A stretch of DNA of 64,000 bases. Origin: Phycisphaeraceae bacterium. GTDB lineage: Bacteria; Planctomycetota; Phycisphaerae; Phycisphaerales; Phycisphaeraceae. Shown here in pieces: positions 16,001-24,331 of the stretch (positions are counted from its first letter, which is position 1; the number at the start of each line of letters is the position of its first letter). The notes below the pieces were generated by a model. The model made no database searches and was not told the origin of the DNA. It saw only the letters and a list, made by a program, of their open reading frames with translations. Location: the NCBI GenBank assembly GCA_020851735.1, contig JADZCD010000057.1, positions 1 to 64,000 of the forward strand. The letters are read 5' to 3'. The position numbers and the translations under genes were made by a program.

Positions 16001-16506
16001 CTGTCGAGCCTACGGCACAGGCGACGCTGGGCTCATCGGCCGTCTATCTTTGGCGGCGCGAAGTGCCGGCGAATACGAACAACGTCGTGACGGTTCAGAT
16101 CCAGCCAAGCGCCGGGCAGGCGACCAATTCCCCCGCTCCTGCCGGCAATCGGCCGATCGTGATTGATTCCCAGCCGAGGCCCGGGCAAAGGGACGTTGAC
16201 CCCAAGCTCACGCAGATTCGCGTCACCTTCGATCGCCCCATGGATATCACCAGCTTTGCCTGGGTCGGCGGTGGGCCAAGCTATCCCAAGACCGCCGGCA
16301 AGCCCACCTGGATCAACAATCGCACCTGTGTGCTGCCCGTACAGCTTGAACCGGACCACGACTACTGGCTGAGCATCAACAGCGACGAACACCAGAGTTT
16401 TCGCGCTCTTGGCGGCGGGTCTGCCGTGCCTTATCGCATCGCCTTCCACACGGCTGCGGAGTCCGCCGATCCTGCCGGCACGCAGCCGGCGGGGGCTAAG
16501 CCGTAG
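13015..16506 (+). CDS. BlaR1/MecR1-type M56 membrane protease with SLBB, duplicated and Ig-like domains
   Basis: A 1163-residue protein. Residues 1-365 are a BlaR1-like membrane protease: helices near 22-37, 43-60 and 138-163, the zinc motif HELAH (237-241) with RELACDAM downstream, and a last helix at 341-363. After it come two SLBB beta-grasp domains (about 383-470 and 480-565; VYITGVQRPGAYGLP, VYVTGQIPRPGTYGLP), then two copies of an unrecognised 200-residue domain (about 608-805 and 835-1045; MWILGEHLNYLQQ and QWILGEQLKTLAA), then an Ig-like domain (about 1046-1155). Where BlaR1 has a penicillin-binding sensor, this protein has glycan-type and unknown domains, so the signal is likely a polymer or surface ligand. 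It is co-transcribed with blaI. Confidence 0.88.
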   Translation: MTWLESLWSCLAWLGRASLEAGVLVAVTAAVLVIARERVPAKWRYALWALVLVKLALPWGPTSSVSVYNLLALGPAEQPVRQSMTANSLAASAPHSADLASPSVVSPTDAGVPAPLAPMRGDVVRSAPAPAVDWAVVRLWLVVVWLAGAMATAAIAIGHSLALWRVVRARRLVTDQATLDLLEDCKQQMNVRTFLAVVETDRVQSPALFGFIRPKLLLPTQSYERLLRDQLRHVFLHELAHLKRLDVPVNCLGTLLLVLHWFNPLLWYALARMRGERELACDAMVLERLGSEPPQVYGRTLIELLSEQARVRPLANLACVLENPQQVKRRIAMIADFRRGTWLGTFTAAALLVMLAAVGLTAAKTKEAEPKKMTTATAPAAVSQTVYITGVQRPGAYGLPADGQLRLVNLVVTAGGAWIPDRASIYLYRADENGLLKQIVSTTVDRLMQTPDSAVLQGGDLVIVSKAPIPAAASPGESNQDVYVTGQIPRPGTYGLPKGEKMSLVSLLVSAGLDPVRQGDCTILIVRRTSAKTEQKMEGIRPIDILSGKTQDVVLQAGDQIVVQAAQRDNSSAVETAKSAATQPNDKGLLTDAVPQEQIGGSEMPIDFPPYVGMWILGEHLNYLQQAQEKGLACNTQIHGVDENYQYYSGGLLDYVNRTSQPVDGLIPLGNFGRERPDFILMDEFGQPQQFEVRDNPQKHFPGRYSLWWQPKQPIAPGAIRVLGYIKKKSELLPESSDQGRLLAIDNHFGSPVLENFFLVLPDNMELVHASTKPTSVTKVVDVNIYLWQREVPAETTNRVNVLLRLRESQPAAEPAAEPGKASGQTDSFEPVVLAPEVTQWILGEQLKTLAAAKQKGVFSNAHVHLIDESLADRHGGLMSYVNNTGQPVQEPIRLGNFRPKPPAFLLFDELGRTQSYEVKEKPDGQEGFFGVWWTPPEPVPSQATRVLGYLVNAPAVLPQAEGEGRSLTMQNHFGDPVLENFFLVLPSSLAIASPTVEPTAQATLGSSAVYLWRREVPANTNNVVTVQIQPSAGQATNSPAPAGNRPIVIDSQPRPGQRDVDPKLTQIRVTFDRPMDITSFAWVGGGPSYPKTAGKPTWINNRTCVLPVQLEPDHDYWLSINSDEHQSFRALGGGSAVPYRIAFHTAAESADPAGTQPAGAKP

Positions 16507-16932
16507 GAAGAGGGGGATTCCCGGCGATCCATGGAGCGCTGAGGGATTGGGCCATTGGCCGATGGCAAAAAGCGCACGACCCAAGCCCAGGCAAGTGATG
16601 TCCGGGCTTGGGGTGTCTGTTGAGAGAGGGCGGATGTAGACGCAGCCGGTGTGCGGCGGCGAGGGCGGCGCGGGGCGATGATCGGATCAAGCCGTCCTGC
16701 ATTCGCGTCATGCCCGCGCGGCTGCGGCGTGCGACCAGCGGACGAACATGTCCCGCAGTCAGGGCGGTCAGGACGTTGGATTTGGAGCGGGGGTGGACCG
16801 GGGACCGATGCAAGTAGCAGGGCCGGACACCGGGGCGCGATTTTGCTGACCGCCAGCGCGGGCGGGCCTTGCGGCGCTTGGACCCCTACGATTTGGAGTC
16901 AGGCGTCACGTGGCCACGAGAAGGAGACAACC
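16507..16932. other. Intergenic region upstream of transaldolase
   Basis: It contains a hairpin CCAAGCCC/GGGCTTGG (about 16580-16612) resembling the R8 family, which could end transcription of the M56 gene though it has no T-run. No ORF with protein-like composition is seen, nor a clear promoter for the transaldolase. Confidence 0.5.
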
Positions 16933-17991
16933 ATGTCCAGTGCCATCCAGAGCATCGTCGCGGCGGGCTCGAAGATCTGGCTTGATTCGATCGACCCTGA
17001 GCTGGTGCGGAAGAATCTGGCGGAAGGAGCGACGGGGGCGACGTCGAACCCGATCATCATTTCCGACTTGATCAAGACCGGGCGATTTGACGACGATCTG
17101 GCGGGGTATTTAAACGAGGGGTTGGACGATGAAGCGGCGGCGTGGGCACTGAATGATCAGATGGTGCGCGATCAGCAGAAAGTGTTCGGGCCGATCTGGG
17201 AAAGGACGGGCGGGGACGATGGGTACGTGAGTTTTGAGCTCGATCCGCTGTTGGAGGATCCGCAGCTGAATCTGTCGCCCAAGCAGCGCGTGGCCAGGTA
17301 TGTTGCGCTGGGCAGGAAGTGGTATGCGGGCCATACGAATCGGCTGATCAAGGTGCCGGCGACGGCGGCGGGGATCGAGGCGTTGGAGGAGCTGGCGGCG
17401 GCGGGCGTGAAGCTGAACGTGACGCTGATCTTCACGTTTGACCAGTACCTGGCTTGCCGGCAAGCGGTGTGGCGCGGCATGCAGCGCTACGGCAAGCTGG
17501 ACGGGTACAAGAGCGTGTACAGCATTTTCATTTCGCGCGTGGACGTGTACACCGCCAAGCACGTGCCGCAGTTGTCCGCCGGGGCCCAGGGCATGGTGGG
17601 GCTGGTCAACGCCAAGCGCATGTACAAGGCGAATCGGGAATTCTGGGCGGACAAGGGGTTGAAGCTCAGCCAGGAGATGATCTTCGCCAGCACGGGCACG
17701 AAGTTGGCCAGTGATCCGGCGGACAAGTACGTGGCGGCGCTGGTGGGCAGCGACATCATGACCAACCCGCCGCAGACCAACGAGGCGGTCCAGGCCGGGG
17801 GCAAGACGTATAAGCGTACGGTCGACGACATGCCCTCGCCGCAGGTGCTGGCGGACATCGACAAGCACGTGGACGTTGGGCACATGCACGACACGCTTAT
17901 GAGCGAGGGCATCGCCAAGTTTGCCGACCCGCAGAAGGCGCTGATCAAACTGGTGGGTCAGAAGCGGCGGGCGCTGCTTGCCACCGGTTGA
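16933..17991 (+). CDS. tal: Transaldolase
   Basis: Transaldolase moves a dihydroxyacetone unit between sugar phosphates in the non-oxidative pentose phosphate pathway. The 352-residue protein has the start [14 protein letters not shown], the GATSNPIII substrate loop, the Schiff-base lysine in [29 protein letters not shown] and the later SIFISRVD strand. It belongs to the longer bacterial branch. The start is set by AAGGAG (16921-16926) six bases before ATG 16933. It appears monocistronic. Function is confident; no other pentose-phosphate gene is adjacent. Confidence 0.93.
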   Translation: MSSAIQSIVAAGSKIWLDSIDPELVRKNLAEGATGATSNPIIISDLIKTGRFDDDLAGYLNEGLDDEAAAWALNDQMVRDQQKVFGPIWERTGGDDGYVSFELDPLLEDPQLNLSPKQRVARYVALGRKWYAGHTNRLIKVPATAAGIEALEELAAAGVKLNVTLIFTFDQYLACRQAVWRGMQRYGKLDGYKSVYSIFISRVDVYTAKHVPQLSAGAQGMVGLVNAKRMYKANREFWADKGLKLSQEMIFASTGTKLASDPADKYVAALVGSDIMTNPPQTNEAVQAGGKTYKRTVDDMPSPQVLADIDKHVDVGHMHDTLMSEGIAKFADPQKALIKLVGQKRRALLATG

Positions 17992-18089
17992 GCGGTGATG
18001 CCGAGGGAGGGTGGTGAGGGCGTGGGCGCAAAATGTAAGGCCGGCGGGCGGAATACCGCGGTTTGAGGCGGGCGGCTTATACTGTGGGC

Positions 18090-18800
18090 ATGAATAACGC
18101 AGAGGAACAGAGGGAGCGGACGGCGGCGTATCTAAGCGACGTGTTTGGCGCTGCGGCGGAGGGCGCCGTGGCGGAGGTGCTTAAGGCTCACGCCGTGAGG
18201 GCGGCGGAAGCGGGGTTGCCGCCGATTGCCATCTCGGCGGACGTGGGGCGATTGCTTTCGATCTTCGCCCGGCTGGCGACGCGTTCGCCGGCGTCGACCG
18301 GGCGTATCGTGGAAGTCGGCACGTTGGGCGGTTACTCGGGGATCTGGATGGCCCGCGCGCTGCCGGCCGGCGGGTGTCTGCTGACGGTGGAGCGCAGTTC
18401 CAAGCACGCGGAATTCGCGGCCAGGCAATTCGCGCAGGCGGGTTTGGCCGACCGGGTGGAGATCGTGCTCGGCACGGCGCTGGATTGTCTGCCGGCGTTG
18501 GTCAGCCGGTTGGGCCCGGCGAGCGTGGACATGATTTTTCTGGACGCGGACAAACAGGAATATCCGGACTACGTGCGTCTGCTTAAGCCGGTGTTGCGCA
18601 GCGGCGGGGTGCTGGCGGCGGACAACGCGCTGGGCTCGGATCGCTGGTGGATCACACAGCCGACGGACGCTTTGGCCCCGGAGGTTCGGCCGATGCAGGC
18701 GGCGGCGGACCGGTTTAATCGGCTTATGGCGGCGGATGCGGATTTTGAGACCGGGTGCATCGTCAACCGCCAAGGCGTGCTGGTGGCGGTGCGGCGGTAG
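18090..18800 (+). CDS. Class I O-methyltransferase (COMT-like)
   Basis: A 236-residue SAM-dependent methyltransferase of the caffeoyl-CoA/catechol O-methyltransferase-like family. The SAM site is EVGTLGGYSGIWMARALP (near residues 72-90), followed by ERSSKHAEFA, DMIFLDADKQEYPDY (metal and SAM contacts) and a GGVLAADNALG segment. The substrate is unknown. ATG 18090 gives a normal N-terminus, with a TATACT about nine bases upstream that may be a -10, implying a short or absent leader. The next gene starts 76 bp downstream. Confidence 0.85.
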   Translation: MNNAEEQRERTAAYLSDVFGAAAEGAVAEVLKAHAVRAAEAGLPPIAISADVGRLLSIFARLATRSPASTGRIVEVGTLGGYSGIWMARALPAGGCLLTVERSSKHAEFAARQFAQAGLADRVEIVLGTALDCLPALVSRLGPASVDMIFLDADKQEYPDYVRLLKPVLRSGGVLAADNALGSDRWWITQPTDALAPEVRPMQAAADRFNRLMAADADFETGCIVNRQGVLVAVRR

Positions 18801-18876
18801 TCTGCCGGCTGTGGCGGCGTGGGTGACGGAGGGGGTAAGGGCGGGGAGTGAGGGGGGCGAGGGGGGGCGAGGGAGA

Positions 18877-19836
18877 ATGTTGGTGAGTGCAGCGGCCCAG
18901 ATTGTGCGCCTCAGCGACCTGGACGATCCAGCCGTGGCGGTGTACCGCAACTTAAAGGACCGCGAGGTGGCCTTGGCGGGCGATCGGTTTATAGCCGAGG
19001 GCGAGATGGTGGTCCGGCGGCTCTTGGCCAGCGGGTGGCAGGTGGAGTCGCTCCTGGTGGCGGAGACGAAGCTGGAGCGTGTGGCGGAGTTGGTGGCGCG
19101 GCCGGCGGTGATCTATGTGGGGCCGGCGAAGCTGGTCAACAGCGTGATCGGATTTAAGTTTCACTCGGGCATCATGGCTTGCGGCGTGCGCCCGGCTAGT
19201 CCGACGGTGGACGAGGTGATGACGGCGGCTGCGGAGCGCGGTGGGCCGGTGACGTGGGTGGTCTGCCCACAGGTGCTTAATCACGACAATCTCGGCTCGC
19301 TGTTGCGGGTGGCGGCGGGTTTCGGGGCCACGGCCATGCTGCTGGGCGAGCGGTGCAGCGACCCGTTCTGGCGGCGGTCGATTCGCGTGTCGATGGGCGC
19401 AATCTTCGCTTTGCCGATCGTGCGCAGCGGGGATTTGGGGGCTGATCTGCGGCGGCTTAAAGAACGCTGGGGCGTGCGCTTGATCGCCACGGTGACGGAT
19501 GAGGATGCGCTGCCGTTGGCGCGGGTGGCCCGGCTGGGAAAGGTGACGCGAGATAAGTACCCCCCGGCGGAGCCGGGGGCTGAACCTGAGGCAATGTACC
19601 CCCCGGCAGAGCCGGGGGCTGAACTAATGGCTATTTCGAGAGTGGAAGAACCGGATCGGCTCGCTCTGCTTCTGGGGCCGGAGGATCAAGGGCTGGAGCA
19701 GCGCTGGGTGGAGTTGTGCGATCAGAAGGTGACGATTCCCATGAGCCTGGGCACGGATTCACTGAATGTGACGGTGGCGGCAGCGGTGTTTTTGTATCAT
19801 TTTACGCAGGAGGGGGGATCGGGAATTAGGGATTAG
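18877..19836 (+). CDS. SpoU/TrmH-family RNA 2'-O-methyltransferase with two R2 insertions
   Basis: A 319-residue trefoil-knot RNA methyltransferase. The N-terminal substrate domain (about 10-100; GDRFIAEGEMVVRRLL) is followed by the SpoU domain with NHDNLGSLLRVAAGFGA, LLLGPEDQGL and IPMSLGTDSLNVTVAAAVF. Between the last two, residues about 228-250 hold YPPAEPGAE twice, translated from two R2 hairpins, so the knot domain has a repeat-derived loop. ATG 18877 is preceded by GGGAG; the frame is open further upstream but overlaps the methyltransferase gene. Target RNA (rRNA or tRNA) cannot be told from the sequence. Confidence 0.88.
   Translation: MLVSAAAQIVRLSDLDDPAVAVYRNLKDREVALAGDRFIAEGEMVVRRLLASGWQVESLLVAETKLERVAELVARPAVIYVGPAKLVNSVIGFKFHSGIMACGVRPASPTVDEVMTAAAERGGPVTWVVCPQVLNHDNLGSLLRVAAGFGATAMLLGERCSDPFWRRSIRVSMGAIFALPIVRSGDLGADLRRLKERWGVRLIATVTDEDALPLARVARLGKVTRDKYPPAEPGAEPEAMYPPAEPGAELMAISRVEEPDRLALLLGPEDQGLEQRWVELCDQKVTIPMSLGTDSLNVTVAAAVFLYHFTQEGGSGIRD
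19558..19622. repeat. Two R2 hairpins inside the SpoU gene
   Basis: CCCCCGGC-(G/A)GA-GCCGGGGG hairpins at 19558-19583 and 19597-19622, each led by TAC and followed by CTGA. Other R2 copies are at 25017, 27061 and 57320. The loops differ by one base while the stems are identical. Confidence 0.93.
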
Positions 19837-19857
19837 GGTTGAGGTTGTTCAAGCCGT

Positions 19858-19911
19858 CCCCGCATTTCCATGCGGGGCTGCGACACGCGGTTCTGCGAAC
19901 CGCCGCTAAAC
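19858..19911. repeat. R9 hairpin followed by a variant R3 hairpin
   Basis: CCCCGCATTTCCATGCGGGG (19858-19877), then GCGGTTC-TGC-GAACCGC followed by CGCTAAAC (19887-19911). The second has the R3 loop and tail but a different, still perfectly paired stem. Confidence 0.75.
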
Positions 19912-19965
19912 TTTTCGGTGTCGACCCTCGTCCCCCAATTCTGTTTATTTCCCAACTCCCAACTC

Positions 19966-21159
19966 CTAACTGCTCTGCCCGACTTGGCGCACGGGGACGA
20001 ACTTGCCTGTTTCGGCCGATTCGCGGGCAGCCAGGCAGGCGTACACGCTGGCCAGGCCGGTCTGGATCGGCGTGCGCGAGGGGCGGGTGCCTTGCATCAC
20101 CGCCAGGAAGTCAAAGCCCAGTTCCTGATCGCCGCCGAAGTGAGAGGCGCCTTGGCCGGCCTTTTCCGTGGCGGTGAAGGGGGCGTGATGACGGACGAAG
20201 CGCAGTTGATCGACGTACCAGTCGAAGCTGAGCGTACCGTGGTAGCCGCTGATGATGGCGCCGCGGGCGGCGGCGTCGCGGCGGGAGAAAAAGACCTGCG
20301 AATAGACGCCGTGCGCGCCGGAGGCGAATTCGAGCAAGGCGCTCGAGCAATCCTCGTTGGCGCTTAAGGCGGGGTTGTCCGGTAGGCCGGAGTCGACGCT
20401 GAAGACGCAGGGTTTGTCGGGGTGGCCGTTGCCGCCGGCGCCGGAGCGATTGCGGTTACGGGGGCTTTCCAGGCAGGTCTCGCGTTCGTCGCATTGCGAG
20501 CAGATCAGCCCCGCGGGCTTGTTGCCGCCGAAAGTCTTGCCGCGGGTGAGCATGGCGGCCACGCGGACGATCGGCGAACCCATCATGTAGGAAATGTAGT
20601 CAAGGTCATGTGTGGCTTTCTGGAGGAACAGCCCGCCGGTGATGGCGTAATCGCGGTAGCCCTGTTCCCAGTAGACGGTGCCGTAGTTGACGTAGTTAAC
20701 CGCGTGCACGTGGATGGGTTGCCCGATCGAGTCACGGGCGATGTATTGGCGGGTCAGTTCGCAGAGCGGCGAGACGCGCAGGGGGAAGCTGACCACCACC
20801 TGGCAACGCGAATTTTCAAACGCGTGTTCGAGGGCGAGGGCCTGGTCCATGTCAATGGCGACGGGCTTTTCCAGGAACAGGGGCAGATCGTACCTGGCGG
20901 CCTCGATGGCGTAGGGCGTGTGCAGGTTGCAGCGCGTGCCGATTAGGAGGGCGTCGGGCTTGGCCTGGCGGACTAAGTCGTCCACGTTCTTGTAGAAGAC
21001 CGCGTCCTGCTTGTCGCATTCCGCCAGGCGTTTGCGGGTGGATTCCTCGTTGGGATCGACAATGCCGACGACGCGGATTTTGGACTCAATGCGGCGGAGC
21101 ACGTCGTGAATAACCCCGTGAATGCGCCCGCCGTAACCGATGACGCCTAGACGAAACAT
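19966..21159 (-). CDS. Gfo/Idh/MocA-family NAD(P)-dependent oxidoreductase
   Basis: A 397-residue oxidoreductase. The Rossmann domain starts FRLGVIGYGGRIHG, with VVGIVDPNEESTRKR after it, and the conserved FLEKPVAIDMDQA holds the family's catalytic-site Lys near residue 97. The C-terminal half forms the substrate-binding sheet, including an unusual Cys-rich segment SQCDERETC that could bind metal. Such enzymes act on sugars, inositol or their derivatives; the substrate is not predictable. ATG 21159 is supported by TGAGGAG about 8 nt upstream. It is encoded alone. Confidence 0.85.
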   Translation of the reverse strand: MFRLGVIGYGGRIHGVIHDVLRRIESKIRVVGIVDPNEESTRKRLAECDKQDAVFYKNVDDLVRQAKPDALLIGTRCNLHTPYAIEAARYDLPLFLEKPVAIDMDQALALEHAFENSRCQVVVSFPLRVSPLCELTRQYIARDSIGQPIHVHAVNYVNYGTVYWEQGYRDYAITGGLFLQKATHDLDYISYMMGSPIVRVAAMLTRGKTFGGNKPAGLICSQCDERETCLESPRNRNRSGAGGNGHPDKPCVFSVDSGLPDNPALSANEDCSSALLEFASGAHGVYSQVFFSRRDAAARGAIISGYHGTLSFDWYVDQLRFVRHHAPFTATEKAGQGASHFGGDQELGFDFLAVMQGTRPSRTPIQTGLASVYACLAARESAETGKFVPVRQVGQSS

Positions 21160-21414
21160 GGCAAAACTCCTCAAGAAGTTGAAAGGCGATTGTAACGCGA
21201 GGCGGAGGTGGGGGAAAAAGACCAGTGCGCGGCGAGGGGTGGGGACGTTCGACCTGCTTACGGCGGAAGGGGAAGGTGGGGAGGAGGTAACTGATTTCCA
21301 GGAGGCGCCGTGAGTTGGAGGGAGAGGTGGCGGAAATAACGGACTTGGCCAGTTTATTGAGGCGAAAGAAACACCGGGAAGACAGCTTGATGCGATAAAG
21401 AGAACAGAATTTCG

Positions 21415-21443
21415 TTGACGATTATCGATTGCTTAAGTAGGCT
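21415..21443 (+). promoter_or_regulatory. Probable promoter of the phospholipid operon
   Basis: TTGACG (21415-21420), 17 bp, TAGGCT (21438-21443), 15 bp before the first ATG. The -35 is identical to that proposed for blaI. A short leader would result. Confidence 0.5.
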
Positions 21444-21458
21444 GCGCTGGTTGACGCG

Positions 21459-21806
21459 ATGAAAACACCTCTTGTTTCCATCAACTTGTTTGCCTTGGCA
21501 GCCTTAATCGGGGCGGTCGGCCAATTTCTCTACAAGTCGGGAGCGGAGCGGGCTGGGAGCACGGTAGGGGGATATCTGCTGAACGGCAGGCTGTGGTTGG
21601 GCGTTCTCTGCTACATCCTGGTGATGGTGTTTTTTGTGACGGCGTTTCGTATCGGCGGGGCCTTGACGGTGTTGTATCCGATTTATGCCAGCACCTTCAT
21701 CTGGGCGGCGCTGATTGCCTGGTGGGCTTATGGCACGCCGGTGCGTCCTGTTCACGTCGTGGGCATGATTCTTCTGGTCTTGGGAATGTGGCTGCTGGGA
21801 AGGTAA
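21459..21806 (+). CDS. Small DMT/EamA-like membrane transporter
   Basis: A 115-residue protein with four predicted transmembrane helices (about 6-24, 42-62, 67-88, 95-113), the size of a small multidrug-resistance or half-EamA protein, with the conserved Tyr-Pro (LYPIYASTFIWAALIAWW) of the DMT superfamily. Proteins of this kind can flip or export lipid-linked or small cationic substrates. It is the first of four tightly packed genes, with five bases before the CDP-alcohol phosphatidyltransferase, so a lipid-related role such as moving a headgroup or precursor is plausible but inferred only from context. Confidence 0.75.
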   Translation: MKTPLVSINLFALAALIGAVGQFLYKSGAERAGSTVGGYLLNGRLWLGVLCYILVMVFFVTAFRIGGALTVLYPIYASTFIWAALIAWWAYGTPVRPVHVVGMILLVLGMWLLGR

Positions 21807-21810
21807 GGCG

Positions 21811-22503
21811 ATGCAAGATCAAGTGGCTCAGGCGGGCAAAGACCGTCGGCCGATCTCCAGCCGGGAGCGGCCATTCTGGAAGACGATGGCGGGGCTGTTG
21901 ATTCGTTGGCGTGTATCGCCCAACGGCATATCCATGGCCAGCATGTTGTTTGGCATAGGTGCGGGGGCGGCCCTGTGGGCGACGGGATGCGCTGAGGGCT
22001 GGGCTGTCCGAGTTTTATTTTTGGGGGCGGCTGTTTTGGTGCAGTTGCGGCTGATCTGCAACATGCTCGACGGCATGGTGGCTATCGGGCGGGGAATAGC
22101 GTCGCCCACCGGGGAACTCTACAACGAGGTGCCCGATCGCGTGTCGGACTTTTTTACTCTTGCAGGCGCAGGCTACGCGTTAGGCGGGGAGATGACGATT
22201 GGCTACGTCGCGGCGTTGTTGGCGGTGATGACGGCGTATGTTCGGGCGATCGGCAAATCTCTGGGTGCCCGCAACGATTTTTGCGGACCGATGGCAAAAC
22301 CGCAGCGGATGTTTGTCGTCACGGCGGCCGCGGTGATGATGGCTGTCTTGCCGGATCAATTTCAGTGGTCCTGGGGACCCCAGGGACAGTGGGGGCTGAT
22401 GGCGGCAGCGCTCTGGGTGGTTGCCGTGGGCAGCGCGGTAACGTGTCTCCGCCGCTTGCGGCGCATCGCCGGCCTATTGCGGAATAGCTCCGTGGGAGGA
22501 TGA
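21811..22503 (+). CDS. CDP-alcohol phosphatidyltransferase family protein
   Basis: These integral membrane enzymes join a CDP-activated lipid or headgroup to an alcohol. The 230-residue protein has about six transmembrane helices. The usual DxxDG metal motif appears as CNMLDGMVA followed by SPTGELYNEVPDRVSDF, so the first Asp is Asn while the remaining acidic residues are retained; I recall this variant in related bacterial proteins. It sits between the transporter and cdsA and overlaps the latter by 4 bp. The product lipid is not predictable. Confidence 0.85.
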   Translation: MQDQVAQAGKDRRPISSRERPFWKTMAGLLIRWRVSPNGISMASMLFGIGAGAALWATGCAEGWAVRVLFLGAAVLVQLRLICNMLDGMVAIGRGIASPTGELYNEVPDRVSDFFTLAGAGYALGGEMTIGYVAALLAVMTAYVRAIGKSLGARNDFCGPMAKPQRMFVVTAAAVMMAVLPDQFQWSWGPQGQWGLMAAALWVVAVGSAVTCLRRLRRIAGLLRNSSVGG

Positions 22504-23510
22504 CCTTGGATCAGGCAACCTTGGATCGCCTTTTTAATTGGCGGACCGCGTTGGACCATCCGGTGACGAAGGAACTGTTGGTCTTCGTCGCGGCGGCGCT
22601 CGTGGCGGCCATCCTGACGACCGTGCTGTTGGGCAGGGCGGGGCGGCTGTCCGCGGATTTGCGGAAGGACTTGCGCGAGCGCATCCGTTCCTGGTTGATT
22701 CTGATTCCCATCATGGTGATTCCGGTGTTGGCTGGCGCGGCCTGGACGATTCTAGGGGTCGGGTTGCTGAGTTTGCTCTGCTATCGCGAGTTTTCCCTGG
22801 CGACGGGATTGTTCCGTGAAAAATTAGTGAGCGTTTTAGTGGTGCTGGGCATTGCGGCGATCACCTTCGCGACCTTTGATAATTGGTACGGTTTTTTCGT
22901 AGCGTTGCCTTCGCTGACGTTGTGTGCGCTGGCGGCGGTGGTGGTGGGGCAGGATCGACCCAAAGGGTACATTCAGCGCGTGGGGCTGGGCGTCTTTGCC
23001 TTCATGCTGTTTGGCGTGGGTCTGGGACACCTGGGTTTTTTCGCCAACGATCGACTGTACCGGCCGGTGATTCTGTCGTTGTTGGTGTGCGTGCAGATGA
23101 ACGACGTGTTTGCCTACTGTGTGGGCAAATCCGTCGGGGGGCCTAAGTTGGCGCCCCACACAAGCCCGAACAAAACCATTTCCGGGGCGCTGGGCGCCCT
23201 GGTGTTGACGACGGGCTTGACCAGCTTGCTGATGCATCAGGTGTTCGCGGGCACGGAGGTTGGGGCCTGGGGCCATTGCCTGGCGCTGGGGTTGCTGGTG
23301 TCCGTGGCGGGGCAGATGGGCGATCTGGTGGTTTCCTCGATCAAGCGCGACGTGGGGATCAAGGACATGGGCGCGGTGCTGGCGGGGCACGGGGGCGTGC
23401 TGGATCGCTTCAACAGCGTGCTATTGATGTCGCCGGCGGTGTTTCATTACGTCGGTTACATTCAGGGTGTCGGCCTGGATCAACCCAGACGAATTCTAAC
23501 CGGGGGTTGA
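22500..23510 (+). CDS. cdsA: Phosphatidate cytidylyltransferase
   Basis: CdsA makes CDP-diacylglycerol from phosphatidic acid and CTP, the branch point of phospholipid synthesis. The 336-residue protein has about eight transmembrane helices. The family signature is complete near the C-terminus: SSIKRDVGIKDMG followed by GHGGVLDRFNS, and SPNKTISGALG also fits. It overlaps the upstream gene by 4 bp and is followed two bases later by the acyltransferase. A second cds gene may exist elsewhere, since this operon looks like an accessory lipid pathway. Confidence 0.92.
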   Translation: MTLDQATLDRLFNWRTALDHPVTKELLVFVAAALVAAILTTVLLGRAGRLSADLRKDLRERIRSWLILIPIMVIPVLAGAAWTILGVGLLSLLCYREFSLATGLFREKLVSVLVVLGIAAITFATFDNWYGFFVALPSLTLCALAAVVVGQDRPKGYIQRVGLGVFAFMLFGVGLGHLGFFANDRLYRPVILSLLVCVQMNDVFAYCVGKSVGGPKLAPHTSPNKTISGALGALVLTTGLTSLLMHQVFAGTEVGAWGHCLALGLLVSVAGQMGDLVVSSIKRDVGIKDMGAVLAGHGGVLDRFNSVLLMSPAVFHYVGYIQGVGLDQPRRILTGG

Positions 23511-23512
23511 GC

Positions 23513-24241
23513 GTGCAATCCTGGGAATACAAGCCAGCCAAGGATTCGGGGCTGCCCATGGCGGCCTGGACGCGGAGTCTGGGCCGCGAAAGCGGGCTAC
23601 TGTCAACGGTCGGGCACCTGGGCTGGCGCGTGGTGGTGCGCACCGCTTTGCGCGGATTGCATCGCCTCCAGATTGAGGGCAAGCGGAATATTCCCCATGC
23701 TCTGCCGATGGTCGTGATATCCAATCACGCCAGCCATCTGGATGCCCTGGTGCTCAGCAGTCTGCTGCCGCTGAAGTGGTGCGATCATGTTTTTCCGGTG
23801 GCGGCAGGGGACGTGTTTTTTGAAACGCCCCGGGTCAGTTGGTTTGCCGCGGTCCTGATCAATGCCTTGCCGATGTGGCGCAAGAGCTGCGGGCGCCACG
23901 CCCTGGCGGACCTGCGGCAGCGCTTGGTGCAGGAGCCGTGTGGGTACATTCTTTTTCCGGAGGGCAAGCGCTCGGCGGACGGCCAATTGCAGCCATTTAA
24001 GCCCGGCATCGGCATGATGGTGGCGGGGACGGCGGTGCCGGTGGTTCCCTGCCATATCCAGGGCGCCTTCGAGGCATTGCCCCGCTATCGAAGGCTGCCG
24101 CGATTCAATCGCCTTCGCGTGCGGATCGGTCAGCCCTTGGTTTTTGTGGATGTGCCTAACGATCACGAAGGGTGGCAACACATTTGCGCGGAGTTGGAGC
24201 GCGCGGTGAAGGAACTACAGAGGCCGGAACCAGGGGTTTAG
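23513..24241 (+). CDS. 1-acyl-glycerol-3-phosphate acyltransferase (PlsC-like)
   Basis: A 242-residue acyltransferase. The catalytic NHASHLD (HxxxxD type), the FPEGKRSADG substrate block and VPVVPCHIQG are the standard motifs of the family, which makes phosphatidic acid from lysophosphatidic acid. I start it at GTG 23513, two bases after the cdsA stop and preceded by the purine-rich GGGGGTTGA; the frame is open upstream but inside cdsA. PlsC makes the CdsA substrate, so the operon encodes consecutive steps. Confidence 0.87.
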   Translation: MQSWEYKPAKDSGLPMAAWTRSLGRESGLLSTVGHLGWRVVVRTALRGLHRLQIEGKRNIPHALPMVVISNHASHLDALVLSSLLPLKWCDHVFPVAAGDVFFETPRVSWFAAVLINALPMWRKSCGRHALADLRQRLVQEPCGYILFPEGKRSADGQLQPFKPGIGMMVAGTAVPVVPCHIQGAFEALPRYRRLPRFNRLRVRIGQPLVFVDVPNDHEGWQHICAELERAVKELQRPEPGV

Positions 24242-24331
24242 ATCAAGGGCGCCGACCTGGCGGCGCATACCTGAGGGGGCAGTGGGGGAACGTCCGGCGG
24301 ATGATCAATGGTGAAATAGCGACAGATCAGC

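Noticed and set aside
16560-16620. Rho-independent terminator after the M56 protease gene
   Set aside because: The CCAAGCCC/GGGCTTGG hairpin is strong but is followed by GGGGTG rather than a T-run.
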